A stretch of 64,000 nt of DNA from Punica granatum. Lineage: Eukaryota; Streptophyta; Magnoliopsida; Myrtales; Lythraceae. Shown piece after piece: positions 43,611 through 55,785 of the stretch. The notes beneath the pieces are model-generated. The model did not search any database, was not told the DNA's origin, and saw nothing but the letters and a program-made list of their open reading frames with translations. A program made the translations under genes and the position numbers. Numbering within the stretch: the first letter of the stretch is position 1; every line of letters begins with the position of its first letter. The stretch lies in contig NC_045131.1 of NCBI RefSeq assembly GCF_007655135.1, positions 26,520,001 to 26,584,000 of the forward strand, written 5' to 3'.

Positions 43611-45566
43611 CATTTCACAATGGAATAAAGTACTCACATAACATATATATTTATATATCATCTCACAATGAAATAAAGTACTCACCGGAAACTCGCCAAA
43701 ACTATTTTAATGAGTCCAAGCCTTCTGGTGTATGATTTTTAATCTCCTCTGTTTTTCTATCATTTAAAGCATAAAACTAGATTATGAACAGTATAATAAT
43801 ATGACAATGCATATCGAGACTGGTAGGTCTTTTTCCTGATACGAATAAACCACTCTGATTCTTCCATAATCAATCTCATCTCTATCTTATCCTATATTAC
43901 CCATCAATTCCTATCTACGTGTAGCTTAATCACTATAGCTTAATCATGTAACACCATTAATTTACCTCATTATCATCCTTTACATCTTCTAAAATCATTA
44001 TTTAATGATTTTTAACCTTCACACTCTGCTTAAGCAATAAATGAATAAAAGTATTCATTTCGGTTATTAACAAGATACTTATATTAATAAAAGAATTGAT
44101 TTCAATGGTGGAACTCCACGAAAACAAATAGCTTCTCAACTCAACAAAAAAAGCAAGGTTAAAACTAAAAGAAACTCAATCAATTTAAATTCAACATCTT
44201 ACGCTCAAGCATATCATTGATTATAAACTTAATCTCTTCCCTTATTGTCTTCTCAATCTTTTATCAATTCCCTTCACTTACATAAACATTTATAATAGTT
44301 TACGTATGTCAATCACTTAATTAGTTCCGATTTGAATTCCACTTTTAATTTCCCCAATTTAGCAATTCAATTGTACCACACTCTTCAATTCACCAAGGAA
44401 AAGACACAATTGAATAAAATGATGTCTCAAAACTCTAAACTCAATAATCTATGTCGAAAGCATCAATACTCTCATCTACTCTAATTCCTTCAACTCAAGA
44501 CAAGTTAAGTAGAGCTAAACCCATAGATATATCTATCTTTTACCCAACCACTTACGTCAATTAGGATCTTCAAATAAAAATTTAACATATAAACTTATTC
44601 CATTGGCCCCTATAAAGCATAATAATCTCATTTAGTCTAACTTCTTCCTCAAGACAAATTAAACTAAGCCAAACATATAGATACATCTATCTTCCATCCA
44701 AATCAACATATCAAGATAAGATAGTTAAACATAAAATTAAACATAAAATCAACACACGAACTAAATCCTCCATTAATCCCTATAAGCTTAAGTAATTTCA
44801 TCCACTCTAACTCCTTCAACTCAAAGTGAAACTAAATTCAATCGAATAAGAAAGTAAGAGACTTAGACTCCACTTAAATCAGTAAATACCTATACTAAGA
44901 CTATAGAATACCAACTTACTGACCGATCCCGAAGCTCGGCCTTCTCCTCCTTCGTTTCTTCCTTTGTTCTCTCTCTCTCTCTCACCTCCTCTGTTCTTCT
45001 CTCTGTTTTTCTGTTTCCTCTAGCCCTGAAAAACTGAGCAAAACGAAAGGAAGGGACAAAAGAAATAAGGAAAAAATGTATGGCGGTGGAAATGGATTTG
45101 CAAGGGAAATGAGGCCACGTGGGCCCTAGCCCCCCTTTTTTTTTTTTAATTCTCCAGCCGCATATATATATAAGATATATATATATTTATATTTATATAA
45201 GCATGTGTAAGTATATATATAGATATGCATGTTTGAAAAATCTCGTTTCTTACACCAGCCAAAAAGAAAAGAAAAGGACAATGGAGATAAAAGGGGAGAA
45301 GATTGGATTTGGTGTGGCAAGTTTCACCATTAATAATACAACACCCTAATCAAATCATTATTTTATTTCCATTTCTTTAGATTATTATTATTATTTCTAG
45401 TTGTTCTAAAGCACTTGCTGAAACAAAAATAAACCTATGCATAGTATACATTCTATATAAATATATATGTCTGAAAATACCACTTATGAAGCAAATATGA
45501 TTTATGTAGTATAATATATATATATATATATATTTTATGTATATATATGCGAAATTTTTTGGGTCT
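42220..45566 (-). mobile_element. LTR-like insertion splitting the Harbinger gene
   Basis: The boundaries come from the reading frame of the host gene: ...ATTACATAA up to 42,219 and ...CACAATATGATTG from 45,567. CATAA / CACAA at the junctions may be a 5-bp target duplication with one mismatch. The ends are GTCACGACCCGAAATTTCG and, in reverse complement, AGACCCAAAAAATTTCGC, which looks like a worn LTR whose minus strand starts TGTGAGACCC. The inside has a GGTAAGC...TTTTCCAGG-type stretch, a 39-bp minisatellite, CT-rich tracts (44,970-45,005) and no coding region. A solo LTR of a large Ty3/gypsy element is my best reading. Confidence 0.6.
43081..43265 (+). repeat. Minisatellite, about 39-bp unit, five copies
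   Basis: The unit is ATTCCGCCGGGTCCAGCGG followed by CCGATC and GGCCCC plus a short T-rich spacer. Copies start at 43,086, 43,126, 43,165, 43,203 and 43,241 (the last degraded). It is strikingly GC-rich in an AT-rich context and contains the palindromic GGCCGATCGGGCC. Confidence 0.85.
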
Positions 45567-45799
45567 CACAATATGATTGTCGAGGATGAGCGTCCGACTA
45601 TGCTGGACAATTTGTTCAACTCTCAGAATATGAAGACACGCCTCAAGGCTTGCAAATGCCGTAGTTAGGTGAGGAAACTTTTGCTCAATCTTTGACGTGT
45701 ATCCAAAACAACATTGATCTTCATGATAGACAAAAGCATTGACAATTCCAAGCGGACTTGGTGGAACGTATCTAGCAATTCCATAATCACCGCTAAAGT

Positions 45800-48600
45800 A
45801 TCGGTTATATTCTTTTAATGTTTCAATTCTGGAATACTATATGCCATGCAATGTTTTTTCTAATGTAATGTCTAAAGATTATGCAATGTTGTTGTGAATC
45901 AATAAATATAGCATTTTCATTCAACCCGATATAGTAGTAATTTATTTCAAAATTTCATTAAACCCTACTAATGATTTATTTTTTTAAAAATATTTTTTTA
46001 AATTCGCAATTAAAAATAATCATAAGATCATTCAATAAAAATGAAAATAATTTTTTTAAAAAAAAACATGTGGGATCACAAATGCGTCCCAAAATAGATC
46101 TCTTTATTGCAAAAGGGAGGGACAATTTATCCTCAAGGACAATTCGGGTGAGGTGGTATCGTGTGGTGCCCTCCGAATTGGCAAATGACCGCCGAATTGA
46201 GGGACACCATTGCAAATGCTCTGATGGCCATTAGCTAATCTGTCAGTCCAAAGGGTATACAAGTCCACAGAACCCCAGAAATGAAAGCAATCGCCTGTTT
46301 CAATTCAGCCAAATCTGTTCCCTAATTCAGGATCCACGAGATATTTCTTAGTTGCCAGGACAAGTCATTTTGTAGGATCGGGCTGCTTATCCTACGCGGG
46401 CTTGGGCCCAAAAAAGCCTCAGGGCTTACTCTGGTCTTTCCTCGGGCTTGGGCCTTTAATCAGGCCAAGCCCGTAAATCTACTCCCCAACCACGACAATA
46501 GACGTTATTAGATAAATCAGATACATCCAGATACCCAACTAAGACCTAGACATGAAACTATATATATGTTTCACTAGAGAAAAATGAAGAAAATTAGTTA
46601 AAGGTAAATGATATGATCCAATACTGAAGAAGCAACGTGGGGAAAAGGTATAAAAGAAAAAAATAAATTAAGGATGCCGAAATATCGATTATAGCCCATG
46701 GAATGCGCGGTAATATCACTAGTATAAGTAAAACGTGCAGTGGACGGTTATGGAAATTGGAAGAGAGAATGAAAGAGTAAAGCACACATACACAAATTTG
46801 TAAATATATATCGGCGCCAAAGTATCAACAGTGAGGTAGATCGGCAACTAGTAAGAAGGGAACACATCGAAATGGAATTTTAAAAGGACGACATAAAATT
46901 TATCAATGGGAGGGCATAGTTTCTTACTTTTGAGTCCTTTTCCCTTTCGATCTTTTCAAAAAATAAATATAAGTTACATGTAAAAATAAATCATGAAGTT
47001 TCACATTTATCTCAAATATATCAATATTTTTTAAGTGTAACACGAACTTTCAATCTTGTCTCAAATCTATCATACCATCTAATTTTATAATTTTTTTACT
47101 TGACCTAGTATGTTGTTTTTGTCTTCTAATTATTGCCACGTCATATTGAAAAAAAACCTAAGAAATATTAAAAATATAAAGAAAAAAATAGTTGTTGATG
47201 GGGCTCGCCAGAAGTGGGGGCCTCATCAATGGCGGCCGCCTTGGCAGCCTCGTTCCTGCACCAGGGCTGCCTCTAAGGCCTCCACCCAGGCTATTTCACT
47301 TGTGAAGATCAAAGCTCGAGCTTGGTAGTCGAAGTAAATTTATTGTTGAATGTGAATATCCTTAAATATTGATATTTAATAGAGTACAATTGAAAAACAA
47401 AGTAACTTATTTAAAAATTTTATATAAAAATTAATTTTAAAAATTTAAAGAAGTAGATTCTAAATTAGAAACCTATTGCCATTTTCATATATATATTGTT
47501 ATAATCCTACCACCTAATCCCCATTTTCTAATATATAGAAAATTTTATACTTTTAAAATGAATTAAAAAATATATTACTTTAATTCTATTGGATGCCAAA
47601 TGAATGGCCTTGGAGAGTTTCATAGAACTCGCTTTTAACTTAATACTAGCAATTGAACTCATGATTAGATAATAATAATTTCAATATGATTATGACCCTT
47701 TTGGAATTGTGGTTATTTTATTATTTGCAGTGAAACTTCCATAATGTATTGTCATCGATCATGATTTAATATATGAACTATATCAAGTCATTATGACATA
47801 AAAAAATTTGATATTTTTTTGGTCATTAATAATTGTTGAATTAAAAAAATAGATATTTTACGTGAAATATATATATATATATATATTGAGAATTAAGTAA
47901 AACAAAACATTATATAAAAATAAAATTTGAAATTAACATGAAAATACAAAACATTTTTGTAAATGTGATTATCCCAAAAATAAAATTATGATGAATCAAT
48001 TAGAAAATGTTATATTGAATTCTAGGTTTTTCAAATTCAATTTTTTTTTGAAAATTTAAAATAAAAACCTTATCAAATGCTTCTAATTCAGGATTTGCTC
48101 ATCATAAATAAATTGCTCGTATCTTTTTTAATATTTAATTAGAGAGACATTAGATTATGAAAAATAAAACTAGAAATCCAATATTAAAATTAGAATAAGA
48201 TAAATCAAAATTCAAGTATCAATTTGTGAAATGAAAGAGTTAGAGAAAAGCAAACCAAAAATAAGGAATGGCCCTTGTTGGGCCACTTGTCAAGCTAAAG
48301 ATAGTTTCCCTTGGAACTCTCCTTGAGTTCATATAGAAGATAGAAGATACTAGTGAAAATCCCCGAGCTTTAGCAATAGAAGTTGATTTTGTTTATTATA
48401 TAGAATATCAATCTCCTTCAATAAGGACGAAAAAATAAGCCTAAAACAACCATTAACAAAGTTTATGAAGTAATACTAATACAATTTGAAATATCACATT
48501 TTTAAGAAAATATTATTTGACTTATTATTTCAAATTTTCTAATTTGAATTCACTTATGTGCAGTAGAAAGAACTGATTGTTAGATTTATTTCCTTGATCT
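45800..48600. other. Intergenic; possible right flank of the Harbinger element
   Basis: No gene is visible. Near 46,200-46,224 GGGACACCATTGCAAATGCT resembles the ends of plant Harbinger/Tourist elements, but no partner was found on the left. Bases 46,380-46,490 hold repeated GGGCTTGGGCC phrases in both orientations. Bases 47,200-47,330 are an isolated GC-rich patch without recognisable protein. Confidence 0.45.
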
Positions 48601-48604
48601 CATG

Positions 48605-48775
48605 ACACCTTTTTTTTTTCGGTTATGGGGCAGACCATGGACTTAATTTATTAAAATAGAAATGTTAAATATCTAATAAAGGAATACGAATAGTCTCAAT
48701 GGGTATCGAATCTCGAACCTCTTGATCACCAGGCGAGAAATGCGCTATTGCGTTATACTCTCTCTTGATCATGAC
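48605..48775 (-). repeat. SINE-like element, third tRNA-derived family
   Basis: The minus strand starts with an A-box-like TATAACGCAATAGCGCATTT and a B-box-like GAGGTTCGAGATTCGATACC about 30 bases later. It ends in the phrase TTAAGTCCATGGTCTGCCCC before an A-rich tail (T run at 48,610-48,620 on the plus strand). This spacing fits an internal Pol III promoter. No other copy was seen in the window. Confidence 0.5.
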
Positions 48776-48779
48776 ACTT

Positions 48780-50650
48780 TCTTTAAAGTGGTTGGATCCC
48801 TTAAAATTTACACATAAATAAATTTATTGTTGTAAATGAAATTTTTCTTGGTGGCCGAGATATAGACACATACTAAAAAATTAAGAGTAATTTATTAGTG
48901 AAATTTATACCCAAAAGAAATTTAAAACAATTTATAGAAATTGGTCGTAAATTAAACCTATCACCTACTTTTTATTTTAAAAACTTAGATCATTAAAATT
49001 CCACCAACTAATCACCTTTTTAATAAAATTTGAAGAAATGGAAAAAATGTCCATTCTCAACTCTCTAGGGCAGTTTTATTTGAAACTCCCCTTTAGATAT
49101 TAGGGAAAAAAATATATATATGTATAGATAGACATATAGATATCAATTTTTTTCTTTTTATTATATTCCTCTTCTGCCCAATTTCAGGAAGGAAAATAAT
49201 TGATATTTTAGAGTGTTATATTTTATAGTTACTTTAGATCTCCAGTCAAGTGAGAATACAGTATCTTAATTTGTTATAGACTCTCAAAACAGATAATAAG
49301 AAAAGAAATTGTGAGTCATTTGCTCTTTGTATTTAGATATTTCTTAAGTTTTATACACGTAAAACGATACAACAAAATAAAAATTACTTTCTGCTACGAT
49401 CTGTTTCATGTATCAAATTTTAAATTTTCATATGCATTTCATTGCCTTGTAAATTTCCTCTCCAGCATTAAATCAGGGTTGTCACTCTAAAATTGGACTT
49501 TCGTTTTTCTTTAAACGTGTTCACACGTATATACTTGTATACTTGAGTATAATGATGCTCAGGCTGTGATGGTTTAAATTTCAACCTAATCATGGATTGC
49601 TGAACATGGGGTTTCAATAAATAATTCAACCCCAATATCTCAATAAGAAAAACAAACTTTCTTATCATTTGAGTCAATCTTGTTTGGCTGTGAATATTTC
49701 CTTTTGGGCCGAGAATGAACATTTCTCCATCGGACTTCTTCGTCCTCACTGCGTGCATCATGTCATATATGTTAGACATGTTACAAAACATAATTCCCCA
49801 TTAGTTGCCTTGTGGCTCAATGAGAGTCTTCTTTCTTCCTCTTTATATTATTCTTTTTTAATTTTTATCACATTAACCCCTTAAACTTAAGACTTTTTTC
49901 ATTGTAAACTCTAATTTTCCTCATAATTTGTGTCCTCCATTTTCATCTTATAATATTCAAAACTACCAGTAAAGTTTTTCGGGTGATGAAAAATAAAAAT
50001 TGTAAATGAACCACATCCTTGGAAACATTCTATGATCAGGAAATTATTTGAAAATCAAAATATTCAACTTATATTTTTGCTTTCGACATAATTAGACAAT
50101 CTCTTATGTTTCTAGGATCAAAGAAAGCCATTCTCGTAATTTAGTGATGGACAAGGAAATCGAATATGAACAATGGTTTTATAAATTTACTAAAATAGAA
50201 AATAGTTCGTTAGAAAATAGTTCGTCCTGAAATATATGTGCATATATATATATATATGTCAGAATAAATTGAATTAACTTAAGATATATGCTCAAGCTTT
50301 ATATGAAAATATATCAACATATTTTTATTATGTAGCAACATAATGTTAATCATGGGAGAATCTTATCAACATGAATCACCCAATTCATATATTTATTTAT
50401 TTTTATTTTATTGTTGTAATTGATGATTTTATTCAATTTTTATTACTCACATTTTGAATTAAAATCTATTTAATCTTATTTTACTATTAAAGAATGCTAT
50501 GTTACGAAAACTTATAAGAAATACGAAATTCAAAAATTATAACAGGTTTGAGTTCATTAATTACGATCCAATTGTCAACTCAAATTTCAATTCTTGCTGA
50601 AATTAATCTCTCATAACGCACGGATTAATTATTAAGTAGAGAGATTATTA
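48780..50650. other. AT-rich intergenic DNA, nothing recognised
   Basis: Only short open frames, none with a recognisable domain. TA-rich microsatellites and poly-T tracts are frequent. Confidence 0.55.
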
Positions 50651-50652
50651 TA

Positions 50653-50835
50653 ATCGACGTGGGTTGGTTCAAGCGGTTCGGCGCTTGTTCCGTTTAAGTA
50701 AGATCTCGGATTCGAGTCCTTATGAATGCAGAAATTAAATTTACGCTGTGAGATCTTTATCCCTTAATAGGCCGACCCGGCTCGACTAGATTAGTTGGGG
50801 GTCCAATTGAGCTTTCAAATATCAGAGTTCACGTC
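50653..50835 (+). repeat. SINE family 1, best-preserved copy
   Basis: ATCGACGTGGGTTGGTTCAA, then CGGTTCGGCGCTTGTTCCG and a clean B box (CGGATTCGAGTCC), give a tRNA-like head of about 70 bases. The body carries GAGATCTTTATCCC, CCGACCCGGCTCGACTAGAT and CAATTGAGCTTTCAAATATC, ending GTTCACGTC before an A-rich tail. Related copies are at 1,570, 1,983 and, in part, 54,590. Confidence 0.65.
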
Positions 50836-51649
50836 AAAAAAAATATAGAGAGATTATATATATATATATATATAATTTTCATATCTGTGGGGCCGAAGAA
50901 AATGCGTTGGAAATAATTATACATTCCCACAATATTCTTCTTGGTCCCATTTTCAATATTCCTTGCAATAGACTTTAGCTTAGAAAGGAATTATACTAAT
51001 AATAACCCTTTTCACACAGAATTAACACTATGAAGTCTCACATTATTGACTTGTGGGTGGCTATCGCTTTCATCCTAAAACGCGGACAACAATTTCATTC
51101 CCCGCAAACTTGATTCCTTGGATTTAGCCGTTGACAATTGCGTGAAGACAGGGAGGTCACATCGTATGTATATCTAATTATCATTTGCTAATATCACCAG
51201 TTCTGTATAGTTCAATAAAGAAATGCACACTCTTAATTCGTATACTTGCATTGTGGAGTGCTTAAGCAAGCTCGCTGGTATATATTTATTGACGTCAATC
51301 AAAGATTTTGATATATTTTTTAATGATTCTATCTCGTTACATAGTACTGTATATATATAAGCACAAGAAGTATGCAGTAAATTAACAGATAAATGAGCTT
51401 AGTAGCACGAGTAGTGGGGCCATGAGTTTGTATGATGAAAGAATTTTATTGATTCATCCTCTTATCATGTAATTCTGCATGAGAATTGATCATCATTTAA
51501 GATTTTCTCGACTAACTCATTCACTCTCGCTTCATATGCATATTAATTATAATGATTCCAATTTCAGAGTATTGTTAATTTTCAAGTTTTATAGGGAGTG
51601 TTTGCAAAGGTAGGATACAATACTTCATGGATGATCAAAGTGAGTGTCC

Positions 51650-51785
51650 CATAGAGGCGACCGATCTTGCTTGGTAACCAACATGTTTCAGGTTCGATAC
51701 TCGGGTAATATTACTATGCTTCTTTATTAGTTATTACAATTTTTATTACATTCTATTATGCTCATGGGCTCCTTTATAACCCAAA
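51650..51785 (+). repeat. SINE family 2, copy 2
   Basis: CGACCGATCTTGCTTGGTAA, CCAACATGTTTCAGGTTCGA (B box GGTTCGATAC) and the tail TTATTACATTCTATTATGCT followed by CTCCTTTATAACCC parallel 10,765-10,895 block by block. Confidence 0.55.
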
Positions 51786-51789
51786 AAAA

Positions 51790-52930
51790 TACATCATGAA
51801 TGTTTTTTTTCTTTAGATTCAAAAAGCATCTAAATGTCAATTAATCGTGCTAGCTATTCTTGATTTTTCACGCACATGCCATATGCGGCTTGCTACGGGA
51901 GTGCTAAACCATACTTTATTGTAATACTAGTGCACTACCTTATTAATTTGGAAAATATTAATTATGTTCATCATCATAGAAGAGTATATAATGAGTACGG
52001 GAAACTTGATCTGTTGATTCTATATACATTGTTATCAGACTACAAAAAAGTTTATTGAATGGCTCGCGTGCACGAAGAACATTTTTCTGAAGTAAAACAT
52101 CGGAGAAGGTCTCATAAAACATATAGTTTGCAATAATTGTATGTGCTAAATATGCTTTTATATAATACGCTCGACTATAAACCTCCAATCGGACCCTCTT
52201 TTTTTTTTCCCCATCTTACAAGTTGAATCTAACTCTACAAATATTATAGGGTTGGTCAACAAGAGCTCTATCGCGATCAATAGAGGTAGATAAGAATTTT
52301 CATTGATCATATTCATCTCTCAATCTCAATGCTCATTTCAGTTCTATTTATAGTAGACTAGCTAAACAAAATCAGATGTTAATACATAGCTCAGTAATTT
52401 GTTGGGTCATGAGCTCCTCTTCCCTTTGCAATATCATTTTTTTTCCCGATGTCATAGGCCTGGCGTGGTACAGGATGCGAGAAAGTAAAGGACATGATGG
52501 ATCCATTTGATTAGGAATGAGCGAACAAAACCTCCTGATTATAAGTCGAGTGTAATTATCATGGGCACTACACCTTTTTGTTTCTCTTTTATTTCTTATG
52601 TTTTCTCTCTTTAATACCCATTCGTTGTTTCGATGAAGTACTATTTTTATGTACTAAGATTAATCTTCGGTGAATTATGAGTTATTAAAAAAAATCGCTA
52701 ATGAAAGGATCCGTAAGTAAAACCTTTAAAATTGGGCAACTGATACCGATAGAAGAGATTTATTGCCTCTTAGATAATTATTTCAAGTAATTCTTCATGA
52801 AGATTCGGAAGAACGATATGCAACTCGAGACATAATATGCTCATCCATAAAACAAAAAAAAACAAAAAAAAAAAGAAAAACTCAACTCATAATATATAAA
52901 CTTGAAAACACCCTAATAAATAGGGATATG
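51790..52930. other. Intergenic, nothing firm
   Basis: No gene. Bases 52,255-52,440 loosely resemble LTR debris (the GATAAGAATTTTCATTGATC to TCTATTTATAGTAGACTAGC phrase), but too weakly to classify. Around 52,850-52,880 is an A-rich low-complexity stretch. Confidence 0.45.
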
Positions 52931-52940
52931 GATAGTAATG

Positions 52941-53270
52941 GTGTGTTTGGTTTTAGAGTTAAGTAGAGTTGAGTTTTGATTTTAATTGGGTTATAATGAT
53001 TGTGATGTTGAATTATGAGAAAAAGTATGAAAAAATAATGAATAGTTAAGAGAAAGTGATGATTGTGTAATGATTGTATTATTGAATTGTTGAAAAAGTA
53101 ATGAATAGTTAAGATAATTTAGTATTAAAAATTGAATTAAGTATAATGGAGTTATATGTGAGTTTATATATGTGGCCCACTTTTTTGAATTGAAATTGAT
53201 TTTTATTGTGTAGTGAGTAGAGTTAAAGTTAGAGTTAAAATCTTAAAATCAGATTGCAAAACCAAACGGG
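52941..53270 (+). mobile_element. MITE family A, copy 2 (longest)
   Basis: It begins GTGTGTTTGGTTTTAGAGTT and ends GCAAAACCAAACGGG, so GTTTGGTTTT is inverted at the two ends. The body blocks (AAGTAGAGTTGAGTTTTGAT, ATTGTATTATTGAATTGTTG, ATGAATAGTTAAG) recur at 9,780-9,980 (minus) and 56,221-56,496 (plus). It has no coding capacity. No target duplication could be fixed. Confidence 0.7.
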
Positions 53271-53315
53271 ATATAAATATCTTTATAATTTAATATGTTG
53301 CATAGAAATTAAATA

Positions 53316-53316
53316 C

Positions 53317-53349
<33 letters not shown>
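53316..53349 (+). repeat. (AAT)n microsatellite
   Basis: About 11 perfect AAT units, with shorter AAT tracts nearby (53,450-53,465; 53,590-53,620). Confidence 0.95.
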
Positions 53350-53352
<3 letters not shown>

Positions 53353-54111
53353 GGACGACAATATTAATAATTGTAAGTAAAGAACACCCTAATAAATATG
53401 GGTTGAATAGTAAATGTCTTTATAATTTAGTATGTTGTATAGAAGTTAAATAAATAATAATAATTGTAATTGTAATTAAATGACGCATATCTAAAGTAAT
53501 ATTCTATTATTAGTAAATAAAATACACTACAACTTAATAAATATGGGTAGAATAGTAAATATAATAACAAATTAGTATGTTATAATATTGAAATTAAATA
53601 ATAATAGTAATAATTATTGTTATTATTGTAATTAAAGAAAATCTGTCCAAAGAAATATTAAAGAAGGATGCCAATCACTTATTGTTATTTCATTGGTAAA
53701 TAATTATACATAAGTTTGAAGAAATTAAGAATTATTTAAAATTACATTAAACTTTACTTTATTAATTTAACAATTATTGTTAGCTATATAAAAGTCAAAT
53801 TACGTAAATCTCTCAATGCTATGATTAGTCATTTTATCTTAATTTATTCATATTCAGAAAACTTAATATATGAAATATGAGGAAGACTAAGATAGTAGTG
53901 AATACTTAACTTTAAAATTTTATAGATTTTATAATCATCATTATTTCATTAACTAAATCTAGATTTTGAATTTTTAGGATTATAATTTTCTTACAGATTA
54001 AATTGATAATTGGTATCATATGTGTATGATATATTTTACATGAATTACTTGCTTATGAGCTCTTCAATTACATTATTTAGCGTAAGTTACAGATTCACAG
54101 TATTAAAGTTT

Positions 54112-54433
54112 GGGTAAATTACAAAAAAAAACCTAAATTTTATAAAATGCCTCAATTTTGTCCTAAATTTTGTTTTGTAACAGAAAAAACCATAAGTTTT
54201 CTAAAATGTCTCAAAAATGACTTCCGTTATAACTTCCGTCAATTTTTGCCTACGTGTGACTTACGTGGACTGTTAAAGGGACCCACCATCAGCAGCAAAA
54301 ATTGACGAAAGTTATAACGGAGGTCATTTTTTAGACATTTTAGAAAACTTATGGTTTTTTTTGTTACAAAATAAAATTTAGGACAAAATTGAGACTTTTT
54401 ACAAAATTTGGATTTTTTTTTGGTAATTTGCCC
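54112..54433. mobile_element. Mutator-type foldback MITE with perfect 9-bp TSD
   Basis: This 322-bp element is almost entirely an inverted repeat. The left end is GGGTAAATTACAAAAAAAAA and the right end in reverse complement is GGGCAAATTACCAAAAAAAA. Arms such as CATAAGTTTTCTAAAATGTC and CGTTATAACTT(C/T)CGTCAATT match on both sides around a centre near 54,270. TTAAAGTTT flanks it exactly at 54,103-54,111 and 54,434-54,442. It sits just upstream of a Helitron 3' end. Confidence 0.92.
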
Positions 54434-54547
54434 TTAAAGTTTATATAGTATAAAATCAATTTTTCTATATATTAATATAAAACTACAAATAGATATAAAT
54501 TGTTATGTTAATATTTAACTTCTCATAATAAAATTTTCCTTACAACA

Positions 54548-54576
54548 TCCGTGTAATGCACAGGGTCAATAACTAG
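54548..54576 (+). mobile_element. Helitron-like 3' terminus (plus strand)
   Basis: The hairpin TCCGTGTAATGCACAGG (the consensus hairpin with C-to-T and G-to-A changes), eight bases, then CTAG and T. The element would lie to the left, possibly including the nested foldback MITE at 54,112-54,433. Its 5' end was not found. Confidence 0.5.
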
Positions 54577-54589
54577 TATATAAAATAAG

Positions 54590-54665
54590 ATGGATTACTG
54601 GGTTGATCTGGTTTGAATTGGATTAAATAGGGTCCATTGAAATTTCAGATACCATGATGCACACT
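54590..54665 (+). repeat. SINE family 1, 3' fragment
   Basis: GGGTTGATCTGGTTTGAATT, GGATTAAATAGGGTCCATTG and AAATTTCAGATACC parallel the 3' half of 50,653-50,835. No tRNA-like head remains. Confidence 0.4.
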
Positions 54666-54669
54666 AAAA

Positions 54670-55179
54670 AGAAAATATGATGAATTATATCAACCGACTG
54701 TATATACATATATGAAGTTTCTTTTCTTTTCTTTTCTTTTTTCTATTTCTTATTTGGTGATAATCTACATATAATGAATTCAAGTCAATCATATTTTATT
54801 TTTCTTTTTTGTTTATTTATTCATTTCAAAGTAATTTATAAGTGACACGCTTAAAATGTCGAAGAGTTATCGATAAAATGCGCGTTGAAGATTTCTAGAG
54901 ACTACAAAGCATTGCGAAAACATTATCCTAATAAGTGAATGAATCGACAAGGTAAGCAATCTCTATATCCTATAGGCACCATGTACAATATAAACCCTAG
55001 CTCACCAAACGCACTATGAGCTTTCGTCATAGGTTTGTTTTGGAAGATTTACCAAAATCATTCCCCGACAGAAACCACACGTGAAACGACAAGCAGTCCA
55101 AGATTACCATGTAAATGTAGCAGTTGAGACTTGAGATCATGGCAATATCTAAACCATTAATTCATTAATTGAATATCTA

Positions 55180-55225
<46 letters not shown>

Positions 55226-55780
55226 TTCATATATTTGTTTTTGTGTGGGTGTCTGTCGTGTTGGGAGTTGACTGAGTCTTCGTTATTTATTTCCTACGCC
55301 AAATTCATTAGCAGAGGGATGACGACTGAGGCATGGAAAACGTGGAACAGAAGCCTTCCCCCCGCACCCCCAAAAATCTCTCCGTTTATTATATTATTAA
55401 TTTTTGTTATATCTTTCGTCTTCTTTTTCAAGGTTTTCTCCGTATCAATGTCGTCAACCCTTTGTAATATCCAATAAGAACCCTAAGCCAGAATTTGTGC
55501 GAATGAGGTCCCCCTACATCTCGAGGCCTTTGCAATTTGATCATAATGAAAGGCTTGTTAGGCTATATTTCCAGTTATATTCTTCAAAAGAGGGCCGCAT
55601 AATAGACGACATGAGCAAGAACTTTAATAATTAGTTCCGGTTGCTAGAACCATTGAAGCATCTATTAAATCTATTTAAACGATTAGTGCTCCGTCCCTCC
55701 GTTGCATGAATTCGTCTCAACATAAATTATCATTTCTCATTTTAATCATTTACATTTTAAGATATAAATTATTTTAGAGT
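54670..55780. other. AT-rich intergenic DNA
   Basis: A (TA)n run at 55,184-55,213. Two overlapping open frames at 55,220-55,634 have no recognisable domain, and I do not call them genes. Confidence 0.5.
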
Positions 55781-55785
55781 GTATA

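Larger units (their letters stand above)
41145..45796 (+). pseudogene. PIF/Harbinger transposase pseudogene, split by a 3.35-kb insertion
   Basis: The frame starts at the ATG 41,145 (MAGNSGPSRKMVKR), meets a TAG at 41,187-41,189 and continues IEELFFDDSNEQ, NDDFSPEEMYPPKKFRRRFR, MRRDVFEHIM. After a TAA near 41,472 comes ATRVFRDAVDDYVQISKSSA, then GFPGMLGSMDCMHWQWKNC with the first catalytic Asp. A deletion with frameshift follows, then GHHDIPTLILEAVASTDLWI, a TGA, NNDINVLDQSPVFNDV, another TGA, the IDGIYPEW block and KDVERLFGLLQ. At IMRACITLH (42,217) the gene is cut. The missing continuation NMIVEDE resumes at 45,570, and the tail, with QADLVER and three stop codons, runs to 45,796. This order is that of plant Harbinger (HARBI1-like) DDE transposases. 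It is dead, with at least seven disabling changes. Confidence 0.88.

Noticed and set aside
46200..46226. Right terminal repeat of the Harbinger element
   Set aside because: CCATTGCAAATGCTCT resembles Harbinger ends, but no inverted partner was found left of 41,145 and no 3-bp TSD could be fixed.
50653..50730. Possible tRNA gene
   Set aside because: A- and B-box-like motifs exist, but no cloverleaf stems can be drawn, and the block is repeated with a long shared body, so it is a SINE.
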